Below are positions 49,501-60,376 of a DNA stretch of 64,000 nucleotides, one piece after another. The number at the start of each line of letters is the position of its first letter. The stretch's first letter is position 1. The position numbers and the translations under genes are program-made. A model generated the notes under the pieces. The model was not told the DNA's origin. It was given only the letters and a program-made list of their open reading frames with translations, and did no database searches. Source of the DNA: Cymodocea nodosa (lineage: Eukaryota > Streptophyta > Magnoliopsida > Alismatales > Cymodoceaceae); assembly GCA_036874045.1 (NCBI GenBank), contig JAZBRI010000003.1, positions 1,624,501 through 1,688,500 on the forward strand, written 5' to 3'.

Positions 49501-52500
49501 ACCCAGAAGTGGCTACGTACTGTCCTAATAAATTCTTTAGTCAGAAGGCTATTGATTTGGCTTACGCGTCAAAAGATGCAGAAAAGGAGAATCAACCAGT
49601 TGAAATCAAAGAAATGTCAAATTCAGTTGCCAATGAAAACAGAGAGAAAGTTGAACACACTGGAGAATTAATGCATCGTGAGAAAAAAGTTAGCGAAAGT
49701 ACTGGGAATAAGAGCGTGCTTGAGATACATACAAGAGTAACTACAACTGAACCAATGTGGTTTATATTAAGTGGTCATCGCCTGCAAAGAAAGGAGTTTA
49801 AGCAGGTTATTCGACGCCTAAGAGGGAGAGTATGTAGGGATTCCCACAACTGGTCCTACCAGGCTACACATTTCATTGTTCCAGAACCTGTTCGCAGAAC
49901 TGAAAAATTTTTTGCTGCAGCTGCAGCTGGAAGGTGCGACAGTTGCTTCAGTAATCCACATAACCAGAAAGTAAATTTTACATAGCTTTATCATGTTAGC
50001 CAACATGGTAACCTAGTATTTTTGGAGGGTGACAAATGTCCTGGAATTGTTTTTCTTGCCTTTGCACTCAGAAAAGTTCATTGCTAATCTTCAATATCTA
50101 TCTTGTGCTAGGTGGATTCTCAAGACAGATTATTTAAGCGTTAGTAATGAAGCTGGGAAATTTGTTGCAGAGGAACCATTTGAATGGTATAAAAGCGGCC
50201 TCTCGGAGGATGGTGCGGTTGATTTGCAAGCTCCTAGAAAATGGCGCCAATTGAAAGAACAAACTGGACATGGTGCCTTTTATGGCTTGCGCATTGTCAT
50301 TTATGGAGAATGCATTGCACCTTCTTTGGTAAGTTCAGTATACTTTTTAATTTTGTTTTTCAGTTGTTCAACCATTGAAGTTTCCCATTATTGCAAGATC
50401 TGCTATACATATGCCTTTATTGAGTGTTTTTCTTTTCCAAATAAAGAGAAATGAAGATTCCTATTCTTAGGGTTCAATGCTATCATCCATAAGTTGGAGA
50501 CTTGGGGCTGTTTTGTTTCTCAGATATTGTGGAAGTTATAGGACTTAAACGTCCATGTATGTTGGAAATGCAATTAGTTCAATAAATTCTGTATATGATT
50601 TTGTTTAAAGGAAACCGATAAAAATATTTATTTTCCCTTTATATTAGGAATATTATAGGATTCTAACGGTTGGATTAACATTTAGGAATTTTTACTTACA
50701 TGCTATCAAAAAATTATTAAATTACTTATGTGCAATTGGATGTTACTTGCATGTTGCCAAAAACTTTTTTATGACAAAGTAACATTCAATAGCATGAAAG
50801 TAAAATGCTAGTTTTTTAGTGGCATGCAAACAAATGCCCCTAACATTTAACATTTTTTACGGCTCAACAAATGATTGACATTTTTTGAGATGCAAAATCA
50901 TGTGCAATCTCATTTTTAGGAGTGCATTTTGAAATGTCATGGGATTCTTCCCTAAAAAAGAAATCTCCAGAATATCCAGATTTGCTAGGATTAATGTCCA
51001 ACATCAGGCTCATATGGCATTCATACAAGCAAGATTTTTATTTTATTTGGCATACGATGGTATCCTTTATGCAATTGGATTACCTATGTTGAAAGTTTTT
51101 TTGATAATTAAATTAATTGGAAAATCAGATATTCAAGTATTCAATGCGCTATAACTGAATTTTTTTATTCATAATGTAAAAAATATTAATTTTAAGTAAT
51201 TTTTTATGGTTATCTGGACAAACATTTGAATATGAATCACCTTGAAAAATGGTGTCCTGGCTCATTTTCTTGAACATTAAAACTATTTTTGTTTTGAAAT
51301 AACATTAAGAGGCGATTTGTGTATATCAAAAAGGAAAATGATGTAAAGTATTTAGTAAATTCTAAGTGTTTGTACATGCTAGAATGTAACAGAAAGAATG
51401 TCACTTTTTACCATTACTTTCTCGAAGAATGTTCTCTTTTTCAAAGAATTCTACTTTCAACTCCTAAGAAAGTTGAAAGCTAAAGTGAAATAGTAAAAAT
51501 TTACAAAAATATTATTATTATGAATAATATAATGATAATAGTAAATGAAAAATTAATAATAATTAAAAATAAAAGTAATGACAATAATAATAATAATAAC
51601 CTAAAAATAATTAATAAAAATAAATAATAATAATTAAAAATGAAAGTAATGTCAATAATAATAATAACCTAAAAATAATTAATAAATAAATATTTTTGTT
51701 ACTTTCTGTTATTAGATTATGCACAAATATTTATATTTTTTGCTGACTTTTCATAACTTTTTGTAATTTTTCTTTCTGTCACTTTTTATAACTTTCTAAT
51801 ATTTTCTTTTGATTAATTTTTGGATGCACAAATGGGTAAATTACTCTCCAAACGTATGAAACAGCAATTACTTACCAGTAAAAGTTATGGTCTGTTCTTA
51901 TAATATAACGAAGCATGCATATAAGTTATGTAGCAATATTGATTATATCAATTGAGTTCTATTAATATATTCTGGAAAGTTAGATTTTCGCACCACTTGA
52001 ATATTGTTTATGGACATTTTGTAGCTGAGTCATTATGCTCTTTTGCCTCCCCCTTACCTAATTCTTTCACCATTTTGAAACTTGAAGTATGGTTTCAGTA
52101 TTGAAATAATCTATTATTATTCTATGTTAAGACTTTATTGCAATTGTTTAATATGCTTGAATTTCAAAGTTACCCATTACATTTGTATGTAAAAATTTAT
52201 GTGAAATTCCGAATTTCTTCGCCTGCATTGTTGTTAAAGAATTTATCCTAGGCATTTAACTTGTGTATTCCGCGCATTCTTAATCCAGGACACCCTTAAA
52301 CGTGTGGTGAAGGCCGGGGATGGCACTATTTTAGCAACTTCACCTCCTTATAACCGATCATTAACGTCCGGTATTGATCTGGCCATTATCAGCGAAGGAA
52401 CGCTTCTTGTCGACTCGTGGATCCAAGAATTCTTGAGACATGAGATCCCATGTGTGACATCTGATTATTTAGTGGAGTTTGTGTGCAAGCCTGGGCATCC

Positions 52501-52834
52501 TCTCGACAAACAAGTTCTTTTCAAAACGAATGCTTGGGTTGAGAGGACCTTTGCAGATCATTTGAGTCGCTTGGAGGAAATTGATCCCGACGCTGCAAAG
52601 CAGTGTGACGATGACGAAGAATTAACTTGTGCGGTCTGTGGGTCACGTGATAGGGAAGACGTCATGCTCATCTGTGGAAATGAAGAGGGTACTTTGGGAT
52701 GCGGCATTGGCACGCACATAGATTGCTGCGAAACACCTCTAGCAGCAGTCCCAGAGGAGGATTGGTTTTGCCGAAAGTGCAATGAGAGCAAAACCAACAG
52801 CAAAAGGAAGGGGAAATCTTCAAAAAAAAGGTAG
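40559..52834 (+). CDS. BRCT-domain and PHD-finger nuclear protein (At4g02110-like), 10 exons
   Basis: Exons 40559-40648, 40726-40815, 40898-41002, 41738-41839, 44126-44210, 45228-45294, 45471-45515, 47756-49933, 50112-50328 and 52289-52834 total 3525 nt, 1174 aa. N-terminal tandem BRCT: about 10-92 (GVDAGRLDTSCTHLIVSGRV...LWIEDSV) and about 105-200 (LTGYQRKEREDIMKMVDLMG...THLICYKFEG...VNHRWLEDCL). A long, polar, Ser/Lys-rich linker follows, almost all in one 2.2-kb exon. C-terminal BRCTs: about 855-945 (WFILSGHRLQRKEFKQVIRR...THFIVPE) and about 973-1070. A PHD finger at about 1107-1157 (CAVC...CGNEEGTLGC...HIDCC...WFCRKC) and a basic tail complete it. BRCT pairs bind phosphopeptides in DNA-damage signalling and PHD fingers read histone tails, so a chromatin or damage role is inferred. 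The large introns carry transposon remnants. Exon borders 4-8 rest on frame and family fit. Confidence 0.88.
41063..41245 (+). repeat. 47-bp minisatellite in BRCT-gene intron 3
   Basis: The unit TAATTCCTTCCGGGTAGTGA...GTTATCCGAATCGATGGTTAGCTTGTC starts at 41063, 41110 and 41157. The third copy is broken by about 30 bp of other sequence and its TTATCCGAATCGATGGTTAG end reappears at about 41210-41236. Copies 1 and 2 are identical, so the array is young. Confidence 0.92.
42259..43296 (-). mobile_element. Copia-type LTR retroelement remnant (short, old) in BRCT-gene intron 4
   Basis: Two similar ~125-bp segments in the same (minus) orientation, about 42259-42385 and 43188-43296, look like LTRs of one element about 1.0 kb long. 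A polypurine-like tract with the typical copia 3' context (CAACTTGAAGGGGAGTGT on the minus strand) borders the first. The inner ~0.8 kb has no recognisable proteins. This is a fossil: broken, non-coding, and small enough to be a TRIM-like or internally deleted copy. LTR divergence suggests considerable age. Confidence 0.55.
43318..43650 (+). repeat. 330-bp inverted-family repeat, copy in BRCT-gene intron 4
   Basis: AT-rich sequence ending in the arm GGTGCCTAAGTACCCAAGGC...GGGTGCCTTAATAG. Nearly the whole length is found in reverse complement at 47.15-47.50 kb, including AGATCTTTTT, TATCATTTA, CACTATTTATTT and GCATATG words in order. It is MITE-like, with no coding capacity. Confidence 0.8.
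45595..46010. mobile_element. Copia-type LTR remnants, two in inverted orientation, BRCT-gene intron 7
   Basis: One LTR-like segment on the minus strand (about 45597-45740, with a polypurine-like tract beside it) faces a related one on the plus strand (about 45826-45972). A degenerate tRNA-Met-type primer site follows the second. Both are related to the intron 4 LTRs. These are fossils: fragmentary, non-coding and old. Following sequence to about 46.7 kb may be internal retroelement DNA but shows no recognisable domain. Confidence 0.5.
47150..47505 (-). repeat. 330-bp inverted-family repeat, copy in BRCT-gene intron 7
   Basis: It is the reverse complement of the intron 4 copy. It starts with the arm AAGGTACCCAAGCGATAGCC...TTGGGCGCCTAAGCACC, is interrupted by a (TA)n run at 47209-47237, and ends near TTTTTATTTTAGTATC in complement. 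Divergence between copies looks moderate. Confidence 0.8.
50329..52288 (+). other. Long last intron of the BRCT gene
   Basis: A 1.96-kb AT-rich intron with A/T simple-sequence tracts. The segment ATAATTAAAAATRAAAGTAATG...CAATAATAATAATAACCTAA occurs twice, at about 51552-51610 and 51627-51680, as a roughly 75-bp tandem duplication. Confidence 0.7.
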
Positions 52835-53917
52835 GTGACATTACTGATTGCTTTTGTTCATATATTGTAAAATTGGTAAGCCTGAATCCTGTTGCTGCTG
52901 TCAGTGCGTAAAAATGTTTAAAATATTTCTTTCCCAGAGCTGTCAATACACTAATACTTCCCTGATCTTGCCATCTGCCTTCTTTTTTTATCCTGTACCA
53001 TAGCTCTGTTAGCATCCAGACTTGTCAAGTTCAAGTTCATGACTCTGCGAGAAAGTAATGTGCATTGAAATTTGATCCATGGCATGCATGATGATCGGGC
53101 TTTTTAAATGCCTAAGCTGACAAAATATTTTCTAATGAAAATTTGTAATAGAGTTTTATACCAGAATGATCTTCTGGTACGTTCATCGGCTTCCACGATC
53201 GGTGTACATCTACCACAGTTGTTAAAACTGTAGTCTTGATGTATTGCTTGCACTTATATGATGCCACATGCTCTACCTTTGTATGGTGTGACCCATCTTC
53301 AGGCATGCCTCGTGTCGCAAATAAAAGGAATCGATGTATAAAAATATGTTTTTGAAACTATAGGTCTAACATCTTAAAAGCTGTTACTGTTACCATGAAG
53401 CTCTTCTAAGAAATTACCACAGTTCCCTCCTTCAGTAATAAATTGATCACAATCAGGCTCCCAACCTCACCGGTAAGCAGGCTTTTAGGCCCACCACAAA
53501 ATGTACGAGTACCAAATGATATCATCTGTTTCACTGCTCCTTCATCAATCTCCACGGCCAGCATAGAATTAATTCCGAAAAAAGGACACTAGGTCGTGAT
53601 TTCACATCAATAATGTGGTAACTTACGTAAAAACGGAGCTTCCGGCTTTACGGTGTCCATTGATCTGGCTTATGGGTGTGGTCATAAACATGCGATCTTT
53701 CCCTTTCCCCCCACTTGTGCAACTTTCATCCATCCTCCTCTGATTCTGAAGCACAGCATTGAAAGCTCTGATAAGACACGGCATCGGATGCCTTTTGGAG
53801 CATCAACGCGTTCGGAGGAGCATCAGATCCGCCACAGAAAAAATAAAATGAAATGCACCCCACCATTTTCCTTCCAGGCAGAAAACCATCGAAGAGAAGA
53901 ACCCGGGAGGAGCTCAT

Positions 53918-54004
53918 ATGGCCTCCTCCTCCTGCTGCTACTGCTGCTGCTGCAACCGCCGCACATGCCTTCCCAACGGTGAGTTGCACATGGAAGAGCC
54001 CTAG
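53918..54004 (+). other. Tiny Cys-rich open frame (28 codons), uncertain
   Basis: Reads MASSSCCYCCCCNRRTCLPN, then GELHMEEP and a stop. A good splice donor (AACG|GTGAG) falls after residue 20, so it could be a first exon. Its Cys run comes from TGC triplet repetition, so chance is likely. No homologue is recognised. Confidence 0.15.
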
Positions 54005-57000
54005 CATCAAGCCAAATAACAAGGAGTTCCCACTGGCTTGTGAATCCTAACCCGTATTTTGGTAATTGTTAATCGACAACATGGGTCTCGATCTGTCTCT
54101 GTGGATTTTGAACTAATGGATCTTTTACGGAAACTTATTAAAGACCCAAGGTGGTTTGTTCGCTCCAATTCGTTGTACCAAAAAATTGGATTATGTATAC
54201 ATACATATGTAAATAGACCCCCCTAATCTTTTATTTATGTGAGATTCAGATTTTGCTTGATACAAGTTATATCTCTGTCTTTTCAAAACGCATAACAAGT
54301 GTTGGAGCAATGGTTGTCTGCAGACACCATCATCTTCTTCCTAACTGAAAGCCACCTCTTTCTTTCCCTGATATGGATGGTAATCCTCTGAAGTCAAAAA
54401 TAATGCACCAAGTCCGAGTAAACCTTTTCAAACCCAAGAATCACACAGAACCAATCCTTTTGGCGAAGGAAGACAACCAACCATTGGACCACAGTGACTG
54501 TTGCCACAGATCATCTTTATGAATTCTGCCTGTACTAGAAAATCTCAAATTCTATGTTAGTTAGTTCCGTTGATGTGAACCTAAGGTAAATACTATGCAG
54601 TTGCAAGGATTAAAATCAAGTTTCTTTTTCCTACTTGAACGATGGTAGCCGTATCCTCCAATGATGGACACCGATTTATGGTGCCAAACAAACACCTTGA
54701 GGTTATAACTCTCCAGAGGCAACGCATTCTCAAAACCTGGCACGCTGCATGTTCTGACAACACAAAGGGATCATAGCGTAAAAAAAGAAAGATTATTTGG
54801 GTTACATAATTAAGAAAGGTGGGTTGGTAGATCCATTGGAATGAAATGAATCGTGCTGTGATGGCTTCCAATTTTGGGTCGGTGTTTAATGATTAACTAT
54901 AATGAGATGGTCCGACATGACACCTGTTGGCTGAGCTGCGGTGGTCAAACAATATACTAGTATACATGAGTTTATGCTTCAAAGGCTATGCAATCTTTTA
55001 AGGGTAAAAGTATGGGTGTCTGCGCAAAGGTTGTTCATCAAGGCATGGAGTATATTGTCTATGATATTGAAGATGAAACTGCAGGTTCTGAGCAACGAGC
55101 AGATCTCCTTTTAGAAACAAATTTTGGAGGGTCTGGACTTTGAAATACAGTCGTTGCCATGATTCATTTCTCGTTGCATCTCAGCAACCATCGATCAGAC
55201 AGACGCTCTTCTTCCATTGTTGGAGGCTACTTTTGGGTCCACAAAATTTTAACCAAGGAAGACCTTACGATTATGACGATAAATTGTTGCGGTGACTTCA
55301 GCCACAGCCAATTATTGTGATCGTAACACCAAACAGGAAGCCAACTGTTCTTTCTTCTGTCCATCATATGATGGTTAGAACAAGGGAATAAAACAGGAAC
55401 AGGAAGGACTCACATGGTGCTGCTAAGTGCAATGCTCTCTGCACACAATTTCTAGCTGTCACATGTTCTCCTGCCACATCCCATCACATGTCATATCTTC
55501 CCCCACTTCCAACCACAGCACCCCAACATTCAAACAATATTGATAAACTTCCCAAGAGAATCCCTAAACAGTCACATAATTAGGCCTTAAATAATTCATT
55601 TGAAAGAATCCCACATGTACCATACGACCTCTCTTTCGAAAGCAACGTCCTTTTAAACTGAAACCAATTATAATAATTTCATTTAATCGATTAAAAATTA
55701 CGATTCAAATTTGGTGCATGCAGAAAATATTAATAAACATTATCAAAAAGAATTATTCTCTTAACCCAAGAGAATAACAAAGTGGGTGTATGACCTGGAC
55801 ACATTTTTTCACCATTTTCTATTGGTTGTGCACTCACGTTCATATCTCACGTTACTTTCTTATATCTCGATCAATCTCCAATGGCCTAATTCTTAGCTGT
55901 ATCTGTTCTTACAGGAGTTTCTTATGCCTCTCTTCTCTGTTCTCTTGCCAAGAGATGTCAGTCACCGCTTTCCTGGCATCCACAAATCTGAATGCAGTTT
56001 TGAATTATTTTACAATAATTTAAGCAAACTTTGAGCTCAATAAAATATCTCTGGTAAGATGTGAATGATAAAGACATAAGCAATGCCTATTGAACACTTT
56101 TGCTCTCTACCACTATCTAATCTTCCTCACCGGATAGGTCAAAAGTTTCAGAATGTGAAGTTCATGTGTTTTTTTACATCACGATTCTTGATTTGCCCAA
56201 ATTTTCCAACTGCGGATTACATCATCAGTCACGTTGTTGTTCCCTCTGTGACCTGCACTCCACTTTTGGTATATGTATGACCACCTTTTCTTAAGTAAGC
56301 CATGATTTATCTCTCTGCCTGTTTATCATCTGTCTCTCAATCTCTTGTTTAATTCCACACATTGAAACCATCAACCACATCCAAAGGAATATTAACACAA
56401 CATCTCTAACCCTGGGAAAGGTGCATGCACTGCCCCCATCAGCCACCAACCATGCTGCTGCCGAACGAGTTGAAGTAATAATAATAATCACAGTGAACAG
56501 CATCACCACAACCGGAGCACAACTCTCCCATCGGGAGCTTAAAAAACCCAATCCTTGGTTTCAATAATCAACCGTCGTCTCACGTCATTGGCAAGCCTGG
56601 GATATTCAATTTACCGGATTGTCTCTTAAATCTGCACAAGGAACTGCAACAATAAGATAATATATGTTAATAAACCCAACCAAATATGTCTTGAAACGAC
56701 TAAACTATGCTGACCCTTGTATCTTCCCAAGAAGATAGACTAGGTCGTTTGTTGACGTTAGGGCAAGGAGGAGGAGAAGGAGAGGAGGAGGTTGGAAAGC
56801 AACAAATGGAAGCTGTGTTTTTTAAATGGTGAAAAAAGAATCAATTTCTTCCTTGTTGTGAACAGTAAATGATCTTCTCTTGTTCTGGTCTAGAATAAAA
56901 ACAGCTATGAATTATATAATCTGCCTTTTTGTAGTAACGTAGCACTTTCAGTTCAATTGCTTTTTCCTTGCGTTTTATTAAAATCAGATAGAAATACCAT

Positions 57001-57169
57001 GACTCTAAAATCGCTGATATTGTAAAGAAAATCTTCAAAATCATAAGAATGAAACGATGGGTTGACCTCATTCGTCTCCATCATGTGACGCTTCCGATGC
57101 ACATACAGTAAGAGAGAGAGAGGAGGACGAGGAGAAGAAGGATAAGAGGTCGATGAGAAATAAATGAAT

Positions 57170-57640
57170 TGCATGTGCAGTGGGCAAGGAGGGGGGAAGG
57201 TGGAAAGACCGGTGGTCACCCCCCACTCATTGGAGGGGACGGGGGAGAGGGCCAGAAGGGGGAGGAGGGGGCGGAGCACATACAATGCCGTCCGCCATTG
57301 CCAGTGTAATCTAACCTCCTCCCCCTGCCCTCTGGACTGGACGGGACTACGTGGGAAGGGCCAGCAATGATGGTGGTACAGGGCAACAGTGTAGGTGCCG
57401 AACCCATCCCTGTTCTCCCACTGCAACACCTTGGGTTGGTGCCACTGCTGCTCCCTCCGCCCAGCCTGCCGTCGTCGGCAGCGGTCCTCCGTCCACGACT
57501 CCATGCAGCCGAGGGAGGAATCTACGACCGTGCTCACGCAAAGAATCCCACTGCAACTTTCTGGTGCAGGCAAGGAGAATCATCTACGGCGCGCATGCGT
57601 ACATCTGCCGTTTTGAAGAAAATGACGGACTTCTACGGTC
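57170..57640. other. GC-rich island with overlapping open frames, no assignment
   Basis: A compact GC-rich block in AT-rich surroundings has long frames on both strands. The longest is on the minus strand from 57573 (206 codons), rich in Trp, His, Cys and Pro. Composition looks like translation of GC-rich noncoding DNA. No motif was recognised. A CpG-rich noncoding transcript or a decayed gene are alternatives. Confidence 0.25.
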
Positions 57641-58076
57641 GGCCATGTACGCGGTGCAGAAAATGATATAAGTATATATATATTTATAGTCCTTTTATTT
57701 ATCAAAATTTAACTTTTAACGAAAAAATCAAATGAATTGTGTCAACAATTATTAGCCATAACCTAAATTTTGAATCTTATCACCCAACATATGCATAATA
57801 TCGATCAAACATAATAATCAAAATGCCCTTCTTCCTTCATGATGTCGTAAATGAATTGAGATGGGGAAAAGGAATGCTGGAAATGAGTGCCAGAGGCGCG
57901 TCTTAATCGGCAAGAACGAGAACAAGAACAGCTGGAAAACTACACGTACGACCACCAGCCAATCACAAAATTTTTCCGGCTTCCCCCTCCGTCGTCTTAT
58001 GATCCACAGGATTAACAGATAAATCGTGTTGCAGAGGAAGAACAAGAGAATACACAGACGTCGTGGCTGTCGATCA

Positions 58077-60376
58077 TCAGCAACTCAAGGCTTGGTACTT
58101 CACCGGGATCGTCCCGTTGTACCTGGCCTGTGACAGTAGACTTCCGACCACCGCGAGGTCACGGCAGAAGGTCCCTTGATGCACGGATGGTGGCCGGGGC
58201 GACGACGTTCGCCTAGGCCTACCCCCCCCCGCCAACCGGTCCACGGCAACTTCTTTACGCCCCGTTTCGATCTTCTTCCCAAGATTCACGTCTCCATCAA
58301 TCGGGACGCGTACGGTTGCGACGGCGGCGGCAACCGCTGCTCGTTTTTCATCCTCTACGATCGTCGACATGATACTAGAGTAGCCCTTCTGCAGCATCCT
58401 GTACAAGATCAACGCCGACATCCTCGCCTGGTCGCGCACCGTATCCACATCCCTATGGTCGTCGGCGAATTCCACTTTGTCTACGAACGCTGCAGCCTTC
58501 TCCGGCCGGTGTTTGAGCGACAACAAGAGATGCGCTCTCTCCAACTCCGATTTCTTACATCCCCTCTTCACCCCAATTAACGCGTAGTAATCAACACCAT
58601 TCTCCTCCCCACTTGCCATCCTCTTCCGCAGTTCCTGAATCCTTCCCGTCAGCGTCCGGTGGCACCCAGCGATGTCGCTGTACCGAAGGTCGGGGTGGGC
58701 CTTCCACTCCGGCCCTGGTGGCCTCCCGTCGCGGAGGACGGTGTCGTAAAGGAGCTTGAGGTGGTCGAGGTCCCGGAGGCAATCGGGTAGCGACCGTATA
58801 GACTCAAGAACATCGGCACGGGCACGGAGGGCGGTGATGGACGTGGTCTCCAGCGCAAGTGCTCGATTGCAGTCGGCAATTGACTCGGCGATGCGACCTG
58901 CAGCCCGGTAAGCTGCGGCTCGGCCGACGAAACAGGAGGCTGCGAAGGCCTGCAAGGATTCAAATGTACAATTTGAAATCAACAAATTCCAATTATATGA
59001 ATTCAAGTAATTATGATAAATTGGTAGCTGCATTCCACCTGGGGGATGGCGAAGCGGCCGTCGAGAATCTTGGAAAAGTGGCGAATGGAGTCGGACGGTA
59101 GTCCAGCGTCGAGCGAAGCGGCGGCAGCGGCTTTGCGACGGAGGAGAAGCTTGATGTGGTTGATGAGACTCGTCGTGGTCTCTATCGACGAAGACAGTGG
59201 GGAGGTGATTGTGGTCAGGAGCGAGACCGACGACTGCGAAAATTCGTCATCGTGGAAGTCAAGGCTTTCGCGGCGGAACGCTGCTGTGGCCAGGCGGCGG
59301 AAGGTCTGCAGGAGTACCATTGCGTCCTCCATCATGCCAAGGTGGGAACAAGCCTGACCCAGCACGATGTACCTAATACATGGCATTCCAAGCAAATTGA
59401 ATAAAACTGCGTGGTTAGTTTCGGAATCTCAAGTATGCGAAAACAAATAGTAGTACGAGACCAACGGCGGGGCAGGTCTCAAAGATTTGACGGCAAATTG
59501 AGGGCATTTTGGTAATCTAAGACAAACGCAGTCAGCGATTCCTAGATTTTGCAATTGATTACAAACACCGGCAGGCGGCAGAAGGCGAAAATTACCTCCA
59601 GTGCCCTTCGTTGTCAGAGCACCTTCCAATGCGGGCGAGGACTCCTTTCTTCATATCGGCAACCGAGAAGCACCGGAACGCTCTTTCATCGTCTCCACCA
59701 TCGGAAGCCTCGTAATCGGAAGCCAGGAGCTTAGCCCGTTCTCGGGAAGAGCTGGAGGAATCAGACGAGAGAGAGGTGGATGAGCTTTCGTCGTCGGACG
59801 TCGGCTTGAAGCTGGGGATGTACTCCTTGAGCATGTGGGCGACGTCTTTGAACTTCCGAAGAAAGAGGAGGGACCGAGCCTTGAGCTCTAGAGCTTTCTC
59901 GTGGCGTGGATAGAGAGCGAGTGCGGCCTCGAGGTGGGTGAGGGCGAATCTCACGTCACCAGGGTCTTGTGTTGCGAGCAGAGTCCGTGCTTCCCGGATG
60001 TACTTGTCGACCATCTGCAGAAAACGACGTGGGAGATTGGTTATGGAAGAGATTTTGGATTCCGATGGGAATGTGATTGCTGAGGATGGAGAAAGTCAGG
60101 ATTTTGGATTGTTAGAAATGTGGGTTGCGAAGAGGAGGAAAATGTGAACTTGATCTATGAAAAGCCAGTGAAGAGCACTTGTCAACTCTTCCACCGAATC
60201 GAGCAGTAAAAGTGAAGTTTCAGAGCACAAGAACAAAAGAAACCAAGCACAAGACGAACCGAGGCAAACAACCAGCAAAGCAGGGAACCAATCAGAGCCA
60301 CCACGGAACCCACCTTTCTATTGCGCAACCACCAATGCTTCTTCTCCGCCGGTACACGTGGCGATGCCGCCGCCAT
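58077..60376 (-). CDS. TPR protein with degenerate J-like domain, 4 exons
   Basis: Exons in order: 60376-60314, 60014-59596, 59372-59039 and 58949-58077 total 1689 nt, 562 aa. The first exon gives MAAASPRVPAEKKHWWLRNR; its KKHWWL block joins MVDKYIREARTLLATQ, as in plant homologues. TPR-like helices lie at about 22-95 (ALTHLEAALALYPRHEKALE) and about 273-330 (GRAAAYRAAGRIAESIADCN...). A J-like segment (about 391-430: DYYALIGVKRGCKKSELERA...) has HRPE where true J domains have HPD, followed by the conserved QARMSALILYRMLQKGYSS. TPR-J proteins act as Hsp70/Hsp90 co-chaperone-like adaptors; without HPD, Hsp70 ATPase stimulation is doubtful. A Ser-rich acidic stretch (DDESSSTSLSSDSSSSS) follows the first TPR region. 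An in-frame upstream ATG at 60460 would add 28 residues. Confidence 0.88.

Larger units (their letters stand above)
52835..58076. other. Intergenic spacer between BRCT-PHD and TPR-J genes
   Basis: The start is probably the BRCT-gene 3' UTR. Two small GC-richer islands stand out (53.65-54.05 kb and 57.17-57.65 kb), each with frames on both strands but no recognisable protein. The rest appears to be ordinary unique DNA. Confidence 0.55.
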
